From Ilumatobacter sp. (GTDB lineage: Bacteria; Actinomycetota; Acidimicrobiia; Acidimicrobiales; Ilumatobacteraceae): DNA of 44,085 nucleotides. The notes under the pieces are model-generated. The model worked only from the letters and a program-made list of their open reading frames with translations. It made no database searches and was not told the DNA's origin. The DNA lies in the NCBI RefSeq assembly GCF_030065885.1, contig NZ_JASJCS010000028.1, forward strand, positions 1-44,085, read 5' to 3'. Position numbers and translations under genes: made by a program. Shown here one piece after another: positions 1 to 6,738 of this stretch (position 1 is the stretch's first letter; each line of letters begins with the position of its first letter).

Positions 1-224
1 AGAGCACGCACGTGCTGCGGTCGCGGTAGTCCATCACCCAGTGCAGCTGCTCGGCGCCGATGACGAGCGCCCGGGACTTCACGCCGCCTGCTCCGGGTTC
101 GTCTATGCCTCGACGACCGTGGCGTCGATGATCGCTGCCGGCGTGAAGTCCCGGGCGCTCGTCATCGGCGCCGAGCAGCTGCACTGGGTGATGGACTACC
201 GCGACCGCAGCACGTGCGTGCTCT
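1..224. repeat. 86-bp perfect inverted repeat at window edge (fold-back, probable assembly artefact)
   Basis: Bases 1-86 are the exact reverse complement of bases 139-224, with a 52-base loop (87-138). The right arm is ordinary fabH coding sequence; the left arm is the same sequence backwards, so it cannot be fabH sense sequence. A perfect 86-bp palindrome inside a conserved enzyme gene at a sequence end is typical of a chimeric fold-back read or amplification product. I infer an artefact, not biology. Bases 1-85 should not be annotated as coding. Confidence 0.9.
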
Positions 225-844
225 TCGGCGATGGCGCGGGCGCCGTCGTGCTCGAAGCCTCGACCGGCGGCGATGGCATGCTCGGCACCGATCTCGGCGC
301 AGACGGCGCAGCCGGCACGACGATGGTGTTCGAGTCGCTCGGCACGCGCCGCTCGCTGCTCGAACCTCGCGATCCCCGGTCGTCGGCACTGCACTTCGAG
401 GGGCAGGCCGTCTTCAAGATCGCCGTCCGCGGGCTGACGTCGTCGGTGTGCCGGGCGCTGCACGACGCCGGCGTGTCGGTGGACGACGTCGCCCTCGTGG
501 TGCCGCACCAGGCCAACGAGCGGATCATCAGGTCCGCCGCCGAGAAGCTCGGGATCGGCGACGACCGGTTGATGATCAACATCGCAGAGCACGGCAACAC
601 GTCGGCGGCGTCGATTCCGATGGCGCTCTCCGATGCCGTGAACGGCGGCCGGGTCGACGCCGGCGACATCGTCGTGTTCACCGCGTTCGGCGGCGGCGTC
701 ACCTGGGGCAGCTCGGTCTACCGGTGGGGCGATCGGGTGCAGGCACTCGGCAGCTCCGATGCTGCGCTGCCGCCGACGGATCGGTCGGTGTTCGACCTGC
801 TCGAGCCGAACCGGCGGTTCTTCGCCCCGCTGCATCCCGACTGA
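86..844 (+). CDS. fabH: 3-oxoacyl-ACP synthase III (FabH), 5' part missing
   Basis: Condensing enzyme that starts fatty acid synthesis by joining an acyl-CoA primer to malonyl-ACP in the cytoplasm. The visible part begins at AACSGF, whose cysteine (codon 89-91) is the catalytic nucleophile. PHQANERI (histidine codon 506-508) and HGNTSAAS (asparagine) complete the Cys-His-Asn triad. DRSTCVLFGDGAGAVVL is a typical FabH stretch. About the first 110 residues of a normal FabH of about 320 residues are absent, because the sequence turns back on itself at base 86. The open frame formally extends to an ATG at 41, but those codons come from the inverted copy. The C-terminal tail after WGSSVYRW is about 37 residues longer than the usual end. 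Confidence in the family is high; no operon partner is visible upstream. Confidence 0.93.
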   Translation, partial: ACSGFVYASTTVASMIAAGVKSRALVIGAEQLHWVMDYRDRSTCVLFGDGAGAVVLEASTGGDGMLGTDLGADGAAGTTMVFESLGTRRSLLEPRDPRSSALHFEGQAVFKIAVRGLTSSVCRALHDAGVSVDDVALVVPHQANERIIRSAAEKLGIGDDRLMINIAEHGNTSAASIPMALSDAVNGGRVDAGDIVVFTAFGGGVTWGSSVYRWGDRVQALGSSDAALPPTDRSVFDLLEPNRRFFAPLHPD

Positions 845-970
845 ACGTCACACCGCGACCTGCTCCGGGTCGAACGGCGCAAGGTCGCTGCGGAGATTCC
901 CGCGTGACGCGTCATCGAGTGTGGGTCGGTGGCGTCGTACGGGCACGCGAACCAGAAAGGACACGTGCTC

Positions 971-1711
971 ATGCGACGATCGATCCTCACCGTGGTGGCC
1001 TCGGCCGCGGCGTTCACGATGGTGCTCCCGATGTCGGTGCAAGCCGGCGACGCGGACCGCCGGTCCGACGGCGTCAGCGATCGGCGCTCCGGGCTCGAGG
1101 CGCTGCGCCTCGAATGTGCGGTGCGCACCACCGACGCCGGGCCGGCGGTTCGATGCGAGTGGTCGATGCCACAGGCGCCCGCCGCGAGCTGGGTCCGCCT
1201 CGTCCGCCTCGACCCCGACACCGATCGGCACCGCCAGGTCGTGTTCCGTACGGCGGATCTCACCGAGACCGGCTACCTCGATGCCGAGGTGCGGGCCGGC
1301 CACCGATACGTGTACGCCGTCCAGGCGCTGAGCGAGGCTGGCCGCGTCGTCGGCCAGAGCCGCCCCGAGCGAGTCCGCGTCACCGCGGATGTGGAGGTCC
1401 TCCGGCTCCGGTGCCGGCTCGGCCCGGCCCGCGAGGCCATCGGGTGCGAATGGAGTCGGCCGCAGAGCCGCGACGCGTTCGTGGTGTCGCTCTGGCGCTC
1501 GGTCGACGGCGGCCCACGGGAGCTGGTCGAGCGGTTCCGGCCCTCGGGCCCCAACGCGTACCGTGACCCCGTGCCGGCAGGAGCGTCGAAGGTGACCTAC
1601 GCGGTCATCGCGACGACCGAGACCGATCGCATCGTTGCGCGCAGCCGGCCCGAGACCGTGCGGATCCCCCGCCCCGACGCTGCCCGCGACCGGGAGGTGC
1701 TCGCCCTCTGA
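971..1711 (+). CDS. secreted protein with two tandem fibronectin-III-like domains
   Basis: 246-residue protein. Residues 1-28 form a Sec signal peptide (MRR, hydrophobic core, cleavage probably after VQA). The mature part contains two copies of a roughly 95-residue module, each beginning LRLxC, then a second cysteine in CEWSxPQ, and ending SRPExVR; each module could form one disulfide. The alternating hydrophobic pattern and the length resemble fibronectin type III beta-sandwiches (inference). ATG 971 is chosen over an in-frame upstream start at 929 because AGAAAGGA lies 9 nt before it and the signal peptide starts there. The next gene, an ECF sigma factor, starts 47 bp downstream on the same strand, so the protein may belong to a surface-sensing module. 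No enzymatic motif is seen. Confidence 0.75.
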   Translation: MRRSILTVVASAAAFTMVLPMSVQAGDADRRSDGVSDRRSGLEALRLECAVRTTDAGPAVRCEWSMPQAPAASWVRLVRLDPDTDRHRQVVFRTADLTETGYLDAEVRAGHRYVYAVQALSEAGRVVGQSRPERVRVTADVEVLRLRCRLGPAREAIGCEWSRPQSRDAFVVSLWRSVDGGPRELVERFRPSGPNAYRDPVPAGASKVTYAVIATTETDRIVARSRPETVRIPRPDAARDREVLAL

Positions 1712-1758
1712 CCGACCCCAGTCGAGCTCGTCGGGCCGCGCGCGCCCCGACCGACGAC

Positions 1759-2283
1759 GTGGCGCTCGCGGCCCGCGCCGCCGAGGACCCCGACGAGTTC
1801 GCCGTCCTCTTTCGACGGTACGTGCTCGACGTACACCGGTTCATCCGCCGCAGGACCGGCAACGACATGCTCGCCGACGACCTGACCGCCGCCACGTTCG
1901 AGCGCTGCTGGACGGCGTTGCCCGGCTTCGAGCCCGAGCGGTCGACGATTCGACCGTGGCTGTTCCGCATCGCCGCGAACGTGGTGGCGTCCCACTACCG
2001 GAGCGACCACCGGCGACGGCGCCGCGAGCGGCTCGTCGCGACCCGCGAGGAGCCGCTGGCGACGACCGATGTGGTCGACGATGTGCAGGATTCCGAGGCG
2101 CTCGAGGCACTGGGCCGGCTGTCGGAACGCCACCAGGAGGTGCTGTCGCTGCGGTTCCTCGCCGAGCTCACGACGGCCGAGGCAGCCGAGGCCATGCGCG
2201 TCACGCCGAACCACCTCGCGGTCCTCCAGCACCGCGCACTGCGCGCGTTGCGCCGGCAACTGGAAGGAGACCGGCGTGGATGA
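1759..2283 (+). CDS. ECF-family RNA polymerase sigma factor
   Basis: Alternative sigma factor of about 174 residues. Sigma-70 region 2 spans about residues 12-85 (DEFAVLFRRYVLDVHRFI, then LADDLTAATFERCW and PWLFRIAANV). Region 4, with its helix-turn-helix, lies at about 115-170 (LSERHQEVLSLRFLAELTTAEAA, VTPNHLAVLQHRALRALR). No long C-terminal extension is present. GTG 1759 is the first plausible start in the frame, no Shine-Dalgarno site is visible, and a start a few codons upstream is possible. The stop overlaps the next gene by 8 bp, so the two are translationally coupled and the downstream membrane protein is the likely partner or anti-sigma factor. The regulon is unknown. Confidence 0.9.
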   Translation: MALAARAAEDPDEFAVLFRRYVLDVHRFIRRRTGNDMLADDLTAATFERCWTALPGFEPERSTIRPWLFRIAANVVASHYRSDHRRRRRERLVATREEPLATTDVVDDVQDSEALEALGRLSERHQEVLSLRFLAELTTAEAAEAMRVTPNHLAVLQHRALRALRRQLEGDRRG

Positions 2284-3124
2284 GCGACCGATCCGCAGCG
2301 ACGTCGAGCGCCGCCTCGAACGCATGGGCGAGGTGGTGCCCGCGGCACCGAGCGAGCACCGGATCGCGGCGATCGAGCAGCGGGTGATGGCTGCGATCAC
2401 GACGCGAGCGCCGAACCGGCGACGTGTGCTCACCGCCGCCGTGGCCCTTGCGGCCGCGACGTTGTTCGTCATCGCGGCGTTCGTCGCCTTCGCTGCCCTC
2501 GACCGCGGCGGTGATGCGACCTTCGCGCTCGCCGACGGCGTCACGCTGGAATCACCGGGCGGGCCGTCGGTTGCCATCGCCGCTGGTGACGACGTCCCCG
2601 ACGGTTCGATCATCGTCGTCGCAGCGGGCGGGGAGGCGGTCGTCGACGGCGACCGGTACGGCCCTGGGCGCTACCGCGTGACCGACGGGATGCTGGTTCC
2701 GCTCGTACGGACGCCCTCGGCCCGGACGACCACGTCGCCGACCGGACCGCCGACGGGGACCACCACGCCGGAGGCATCGATCCGTGAGGGCGACCTGGCG
2801 CCGGTCGACCGACCGACGACTGCTCCAGCGACACCGGTCGAGGTGTCGCGCCCGACGCCCGATGAGCGGACCGCGACCACCGGCGGGGCGTCGATCGCCA
2901 GGGACCCGACGACGACCGGGCCGACGACGCGTGACCGGCCGACCACCACGTCGACGACGGTGGCGGATCGACCGACGACGGTGGCGGATCGACCGACGAC
3001 CACCGATGCGCGGGTGACGTCGACCCGGGTGACGCGGACGATCGATTCGTCGACCTCCGCGACGCCGACGATCGATGCATCGACCTCGACCGTGCCGAGC
3101 GATCGGCGCCCCGACCGTCCCTGA
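2276..3124 (+). CDS. single-pass membrane protein, FecR-like domain with Thr/Pro-rich tail; candidate anti-sigma factor
   Basis: 282 residues from GTG 2276, overlapping the sigma gene stop. The order is: about 50 cytoplasmic residues containing RRLERM and EHRIAAIEQRVM helices; one membrane segment (VLTAAVALAAATLFVIAAFVAF); a roughly 60-residue extracellular region with FecR-like repeats (PGGPSVAIAAGDDVPDGS, GGEAVVDGDRYGPGRYRV); and about 120 residues very rich in Thr, Ser, Pro and Asp, including a tandem TVADRPT repeat. No classical HxxxCxxC zinc motif is present, so if it is an anti-sigma factor it is not of the ZAS type. The role is inferred from the overlap with the sigma gene and from the topology. 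Confidence 0.7.
   Translation: MDERPIRSDVERRLERMGEVVPAAPSEHRIAAIEQRVMAAITTRAPNRRRVLTAAVALAAATLFVIAAFVAFAALDRGGDATFALADGVTLESPGGPSVAIAAGDDVPDGSIIVVAAGGEAVVDGDRYGPGRYRVTDGMLVPLVRTPSARTTTSPTGPPTGTTTPEASIREGDLAPVDRPTTAPATPVEVSRPTPDERTATTGGASIARDPTTTGPTTRDRPTTTSTTVADRPTTVADRPTTTDARVTSTRVTRTIDSSTSATPTIDASTSTVPSDRRPDRP
2953..2998 (+). repeat. short in-frame tandem repeat in Thr-rich tail
   Basis: Two adjacent copies of a 21-bp unit (gacggtggcggatcgaccgac type) encode TVADRPT twice in the tail of the FecR-like protein. This is low-complexity coding DNA that may vary in copy number. Confidence 0.7.
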
Positions 3125-3151
3125 CGCCTGGTCGGTCCACGCCTGCCGGTC

Positions 3152-3178
3152 GGAATAGCCCTTGGTCGCGTCCGGGTT
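3152..3178 (+). promoter_or_regulatory. candidate SigR/SigH-type promoter (GGAAT - spacer - GTT)
   Basis: GGAATA at 3152-3157 and GTT at 3176-3178 are separated by 18 bases (19 if the -35 element is taken as GGAAT). This resembles the disulfide-stress promoter consensus of SigR/SigH-type factors. It lies upstream of a sigma factor paired with a ZAS protein, as expected for autoregulation. The match is by eye only. Confidence 0.45.
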
Positions 3179-3190
3179 CTCCCGGCATGC

Positions 3191-3196
3191 GACACT
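3191..3196 (+). promoter_or_regulatory. -10 box GACACT before leaderless leader ORF
   Basis: GACACT ends 6 nt before ATG 3203, the same geometry as the leaderless starts elsewhere in the window. It would produce an mRNA beginning at or near the ATG of the short upstream ORF. Confidence 0.4.
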
Positions 3197-3202
3197 GGTG
3201 CG

Positions 3203-3274
3203 ATGACTCGGGCGACGCCGTCTCGACCCGTTGAACCGTGGTGGCCGTGTCGATGCTGGAACGATCGCCCATGA
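3203..3274 (+). CDS. 23-residue upstream (leader) ORF, Cys/Trp-rich, overlapping sigma factor start
   Basis: ATG 3203 opens a 23-codon frame whose TGA (3272-3274) overlaps ATG 3271 of the following sigma factor as ATGA. The peptide contains PWWPCRCW: three tryptophans and a CxC pair near its end. A -10-like GACACT sits 6 nt upstream, so the ORF would be translated from a leaderless mRNA. The overlap suggests translational coupling or attenuation of the sigma operon (inference). Chance occurrence is possible because the ORF is very short. Confidence 0.4.
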   Translation: MTRATPSRPVEPWWPCRCWNDRP

Positions 3275-3837
3275 GCGAGCCGCGCGGCGACGCCGCCTTC
3301 GAGCAGTACGTGCTGCCCGAGGTCGAGGTCATGTTGCGCGTCGCCCGATCGCTGACCCGCAACCACGCCGACGCCGAGGACCTCGTGCAGGACACGTTGA
3401 TCAGGGCGTATCGGGCGATCGATCGTTTCGACGGCCGGCACCCCCGGGCGTGGCTGCTCACGATCCTGCGCAACACGCACATCAACCGCAATCGACGCCG
3501 GCGGCCCGAGCTGCTCCGCGACCCGGACACGCAACTCGAACGGCTCGCGCAGTCGCCGACCGAGGACGACGCGGCGCGGCCCGACCGATTCGTCGACCAG
3601 GAGTTCGACGCCGACGTCGAGGCCGCGCTCGAGTCGCTGAGCCCGGCCTTCGGTGAGGTGATCGATCTGGTCGACATCCAGGGGCTCAGCTACGCGGAAG
3701 CCGCCGAGGCGATCGGTGTCCCCGTGGGCACGGTGATGAGCCGCCTGCACCGAGGCCGCAAGAAGATCCGAGAACAGCTCCGCCGTACGGGCGTCGCCCC
3801 GATGTATGCCGATCTCGAAGCCGGGAGGTCCCGATGA
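3271..3837 (+). CDS. ECF sigma factor, SigR/SigH (RpoE-like) type
   Basis: 188-residue sigma factor that would direct RNA polymerase to stress promoters. Region 2 lies at about residues 8-75 (VARSLTRNHADAEDLVQDT, then RAWLLTILRNTHINRNRRR). Region 4 lies at about 112-170 (LSPAFGEVIDLVDIQGLSYAEAAE, VPVGTVMSRLHRGRKKIREQL). The N-R-N-R-R-R stretch and the GTVMSRLHRGRK motif are typical of the SigR/SigH group that responds to thiol oxidation. In-frame starts also exist at GTG 3238 and ATG 3253. ATG 3271 is preferred because it makes an ATGA junction with the leader ORF and has GGAACG about 8 nt upstream. Its stop overlaps the start of the zinc anti-sigma gene, a classic sigR-rsrA arrangement. Confidence 0.92.
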   Translation: MSEPRGDAAFEQYVLPEVEVMLRVARSLTRNHADAEDLVQDTLIRAYRAIDRFDGRHPRAWLLTILRNTHINRNRRRRPELLRDPDTQLERLAQSPTEDDAARPDRFVDQEFDADVEAALESLSPAFGEVIDLVDIQGLSYAEAAEAIGVPVGTVMSRLHRGRKKIREQLRRTGVAPMYADLEAGRSR

Positions 3838-4130
3838 TCCGCTCGATGATGCGCCGTGTGACCGGAGGGCGCTGGCCCGAGATCCGCGCCGGTGAACAGC
3901 TCTCGTGCCCCGAGGTGGGTCGTCTGCTGCAACAGTTCCTCGACGGCGAGCTCGACCGCGACAGCGAGATCAGCTCCCTCGCCGATCACCTCGAGGAGTG
4001 CAAGCGATGTGGCCTCGAGGCCGACACGTACCGCAAGATCAAGCAGGCGCTCGCCAGCCGCCGGGCCGAGGTGCCACCCGAGTCGGTCGAGCGGCTCCGC
4101 CAGTTCGGCGAACGCCTCGCCGATAGCTGA
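3834..4130 (+). CDS. zinc-binding anti-sigma factor (ZAS, RsrA-like)
   Basis: 98-residue cytoplasmic protein expected to hold the preceding sigma factor inactive until oxidised. The ZAS zinc motif is visible as H52-x3-C56-x2-C59 (HLEECKRC), with an additional upstream ligand C25. The C25-H52 spacing is close to that of Streptomyces RsrA, whose redox-active cysteines release zinc on disulfide stress. No membrane segment is present. ATG 3834 overlaps the sigma stop (ATGA), indicating coupled, near-equal synthesis. The role follows from family knowledge; the inducing signal is inferred. Confidence 0.9.
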   Translation: MIRSMMRRVTGGRWPEIRAGEQLSCPEVGRLLQQFLDGELDRDSEISSLADHLEECKRCGLEADTYRKIKQALASRRAEVPPESVERLRQFGERLADS

Positions 4131-4148
4131 ACGGACCCGACAGTCCGA

Positions 4149-4547
4149 TCAACTGAACCTGACGGCGACCTCGGCGAGGATCGAGCCCTCTTCGGGTGAC
4201 ACGTCGTCGTTGACGCCGGCGACGTCCCGAGCGGCGGAGAACAACGCGCGTCGGAGCACCCTGCTGCTGATCCGCCGGTCGATCTCATCGAGCAACTCGA
4301 TGACCTCGTCCTTGGTGATCGCGTCCTGGGCTCGAACGATCGCCGGGCCGACGTACTTGTCGAACGTGAAGTCGGTGTCGCGCCAGTCGTCGCTGATCTC
4401 GCGGATCGTGTCGAGCTCAGCCTGCTCGAGCCGCCGGTCGGCGGCCATGACGAGCGCCAGGAGCTCGAGTGCCGCTGCATGCTCGCGGTCGGCTGTGGCG
4501 TGTACGGCAACTCCCTCGAACAGCTCGAGCAGTCGATCGTTCATCAC
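4149..4547 (-). CDS. TerB-like (tellurite resistance TerB family) helical protein
   Basis: 132-residue acidic, all-helical protein. LLALVMAADRRLEQAELDTIREI followed by a second half with VNDDVSPEEGSILAEVAVRF fits the TerB/DjlA N-terminal fold, where paired acidic helices bind metal ions. It has no signal peptide or membrane segment. GTG 4547 and ATG 4544 are adjacent starts; a -10 box (4554-4559) ends 6 nt before GTG 4547, favouring a leaderless start there. It is convergent with the anti-sigma gene and separated from it by 18 bp. It stands alone without other ter genes, so tellurite resistance cannot be claimed; a general stress or metal-sensing role is possible. Confidence 0.75.
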   Translation of the reverse strand: MMNDRLLELFEGVAVHATADREHAAALELLALVMAADRRLEQAELDTIREISDDWRDTDFTFDKYVGPAIVRAQDAITKDEVIELLDEIDRRISSRVLRRALFSAARDVAGVNDDVSPEEGSILAEVAVRFS

Positions 4548-4553
4548 CGCGAA

Positions 4554-4559
4554 ACCCTA
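4554..4559 (-). promoter_or_regulatory. -10 box TAGGGT, leaderless start of terB-like gene
   Basis: On the minus strand TAGGGT is followed by 6 nt and then GTG 4547, so transcription would begin at or next to the start codon. Confidence 0.55.
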
Positions 4560-4614
4560 GTCCGCGGCCGCCGTCGGGCCGTCCCGGGACGGGCCGGCAG
4601 CGGCCGGCGCCGCG

Positions 4615-6738
4615 TCAGGCACCCCCGGGAACAGCACGGTCGGCGTCCGCCGGGAGGTCGAGCGCGCGGCGGAGGAAGTCGAGCTGGTGGAGCAGGAGGT
4701 TCTCGGCAACGATCTCCTGTGGGGTCATGTGCGTGACACCGACCAGTGGCAGCACCTCGTGGGGGCGGCCCGCCGCGAGCAGTGCCGCCGACAGCTGCAA
4801 CGTGTGGGCCGCCACGACGTTGTCGTCGGCCAGGCCGTGCACGAGGAGGAGTGGTCGGGCCAATCGGTCGGCGAGCGGCAGGAGCGAGTTGGCGTCGTAC
4901 ACCTCGGGTCGCCGCTCGGGGTCGCCGAGGTACCGCTCGGTGTAGTGCGTGTCGTACAGGCGCCATTCGGTGACCGGGGCGCCGGCGATCGCAGCGGCGA
5001 ACACGTCGGGACGGACCATGACCGCCAACGCCGCCAGGTAGCCGCCGAAGCTCCAGCCCCGGATCGCCACACGGGACAGGTCGAGCTCGGGATGGTGCGC
5101 CGCGGCCTCGTGCAGTGACGCGATCTGGTCGTCGAGGACGCCGATCGCGAGGTCGTCGCGCACCGCACGCTCGAACGCCGAACCGCGGCCGGGCGTTCCG
5201 CGGCCGTCGCACACGAGCACGGCGAAGCCCTGGTCGGCGAACCACTGCGGCGTGAGCATGGCGTTGTGCGACCGGACGACGCGTTGAGCGTGCGGGCCGC
5301 CGTACGGGTCGAGCAGCACCGGCAGCGCCGTGCCGTCGTGGCCGTGGGGGAGGAGCAGCGCGGTCGCACCGACCCGCTCGCCGTGCGGCGCGAGCATCAC
5401 GTTGGGGGTGACCAGCGGCTGCTCCGCCGTGTGGGTGAGCGTGTGCCCCGACGGCAGGTGCCACCTGGCGCCGGGTGTGTCGAGCGTCGAGGTTCGGATG
5501 ATCGTCGTGTCGCCGCCAGCGGCCGCTCCGTGCACGCCCGGCTCGTCGGTCAGCAGCTCGACCCCGGCAGGCGTCCACCGGTGCACGTGGAGCACGGTCG
5601 CGTCGTCGATCGGGTTGGCCGTGAGCACGATGCGGTCCGTCGATGCCGAGACCACGCTGCGTACCTGGAGATCGGGGGGCGTCACGATCTCGCCGTCGAC
5701 GACGAGGCGTCGGGCGCCGTCACGGTCGGCGCACATGACCAGCATCGCGTGGTCGGCGTCGTCGTCGGCGCCGGCGAGCCGTCCGGTGCCCGGCACCAAC
5801 TCGACCCACACGTCGTCGTGGTCGGCCCACACCCGCTCGGTCGCGCCCGTTCGAGGGTCGACGACGTGCACCTCGAGGTCGCGCTGGTCACGGGACTGGA
5901 CGACGATCGTGAGGCCGGCACGCGTCCAGTGCACAGCCGCCAGGTAGGGGAAGGTGCTCCGGTCCCAGCCGACCTCGACGGGCGGCCCTCCGTCGAGCGG
6001 GCACAGGTGGAGCGACACGTCTGCATTGGCCGTGCCGGCGGCCGGGTACCGGACCGGGTTCGGCCGCTGCGAAGGATCGGCCGGGTTCGAGATGTGCCAC
6101 AGGCGCACCGGTGCCTCGTCGACCCGGCACGCGGCGATCTGCGAACCGTCGGGGCTCCACCAGAAGCCGCGGTAGCGGCCCATCTCCTCGGCGGCGATGA
6201 AGTCGGCACTGCCCCACGAGACGGTGTCGAGGTCGGGTTCGTCGGCCAGCGTCCGGTCGGCGCCGACGCGATCGACCACGCGGAGGCACTGCCCGCTGAC
6301 GTAGGCGATCGTGTCGCCGCCCGGGCCGGGACGGGGGTCGAACACCGGTCCGGCGACATCGACGGGCTCGGCGGTACCGGCCGCGATGTCGGCCACGAAC
6401 AGGCGACCGGCCAGCGTGAAGCACGCGACCTGCTCGTGCTCGTCGACCGCGTACGAGGTGATGCCTCCGGCGCCCTCGCGGAGACGCTCTCGGCGTGCGC
6501 GCTCCTCGGGGGGCAGGTCGGCGTCGTCGGCCGCGGCCAGCAGCGCCCGCGGGTCGGCGATCATCCGCTCGGCACCCGAGGCGACATCGGCGACCCAGAG
6601 GCAGTTGACCGGGTCGTCGCCCGCCCGACTGCGAGCGAACAGCACCTGCCGGCCGTCGCTCGTCACGGTGACGTTGCGCGGTTCGCCGAGCGTGAATCGC
6701 TGCGTCCGAGCATGCTGGCGGGGGAACGTGTCGGTCAC
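4615..6738 (-). CDS. S9 family serine peptidase (dipeptidyl peptidase IV / prolyl oligopeptidase type)
   Basis: 707-residue peptidase with an N-terminal beta-propeller (about residues 25-450, DPP IV N-terminal type with SPDGSQIAACR and blade-like repeats) and a C-terminal alpha/beta-hydrolase domain. The nucleophile is the serine of GWSFGGYLAALA (about residue 563). The acid lies in LLLVHGLADDNV and the histidine in GVTHMTP. It would remove N-terminal dipeptides, often after proline. No signal peptide is seen, so it is probably cytoplasmic. GTG 6738 is chosen because it overlaps the stop of the upstream nucleoside hydrolase by 4 bp (GTGA); the open frame continues upstream, but only inside that gene. 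The pair is probably co-transcribed. Confidence 0.92.
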   Translation of the reverse strand: MTDTFPRQHARTQRFTLGEPRNVTVTSDGRQVLFARSRAGDDPVNCLWVADVASGAERMIADPRALLAAADDADLPPEERARRERLREGAGGITSYAVDEHEQVACFTLAGRLFVADIAAGTAEPVDVAGPVFDPRPGPGGDTIAYVSGQCLRVVDRVGADRTLADEPDLDTVSWGSADFIAAEEMGRYRGFWWSPDGSQIAACRVDEAPVRLWHISNPADPSQRPNPVRYPAAGTANADVSLHLCPLDGGPPVEVGWDRSTFPYLAAVHWTRAGLTIVVQSRDQRDLEVHVVDPRTGATERVWADHDDVWVELVPGTGRLAGADDDADHAMLVMCADRDGARRLVVDGEIVTPPDLQVRSVVSASTDRIVLTANPIDDATVLHVHRWTPAGVELLTDEPGVHGAAAGGDTTIIRTSTLDTPGARWHLPSGHTLTHTAEQPLVTPNVMLAPHGERVGATALLLPHGHDGTALPVLLDPYGGPHAQRVVRSHNAMLTPQWFADQGFAVLVCDGRGTPGRGSAFERAVRDDLAIGVLDDQIASLHEAAAHHPELDLSRVAIRGWSFGGYLAALAVMVRPDVFAAAIAGAPVTEWRLYDTHYTERYLGDPERRPEVYDANSLLPLADRLARPLLLVHGLADDNVVAAHTLQLSAALLAAGRPHEVLPLVGVTHMTPQEIVAENLLLHQLDFLRRALDLPADADRAVPGGA

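Noticed and set aside
41..85. Apparent ATG start of fabH at base 41
   Set aside because: These codons lie in the inverted copy of bases 139-224 and do not resemble FabH; they are an artefact of the fold-back.
4149..4547. Tellurite resistance operon
   Set aside because: Only a lone TerB-like gene is present; no terC, terD or other ter genes are visible in the window.
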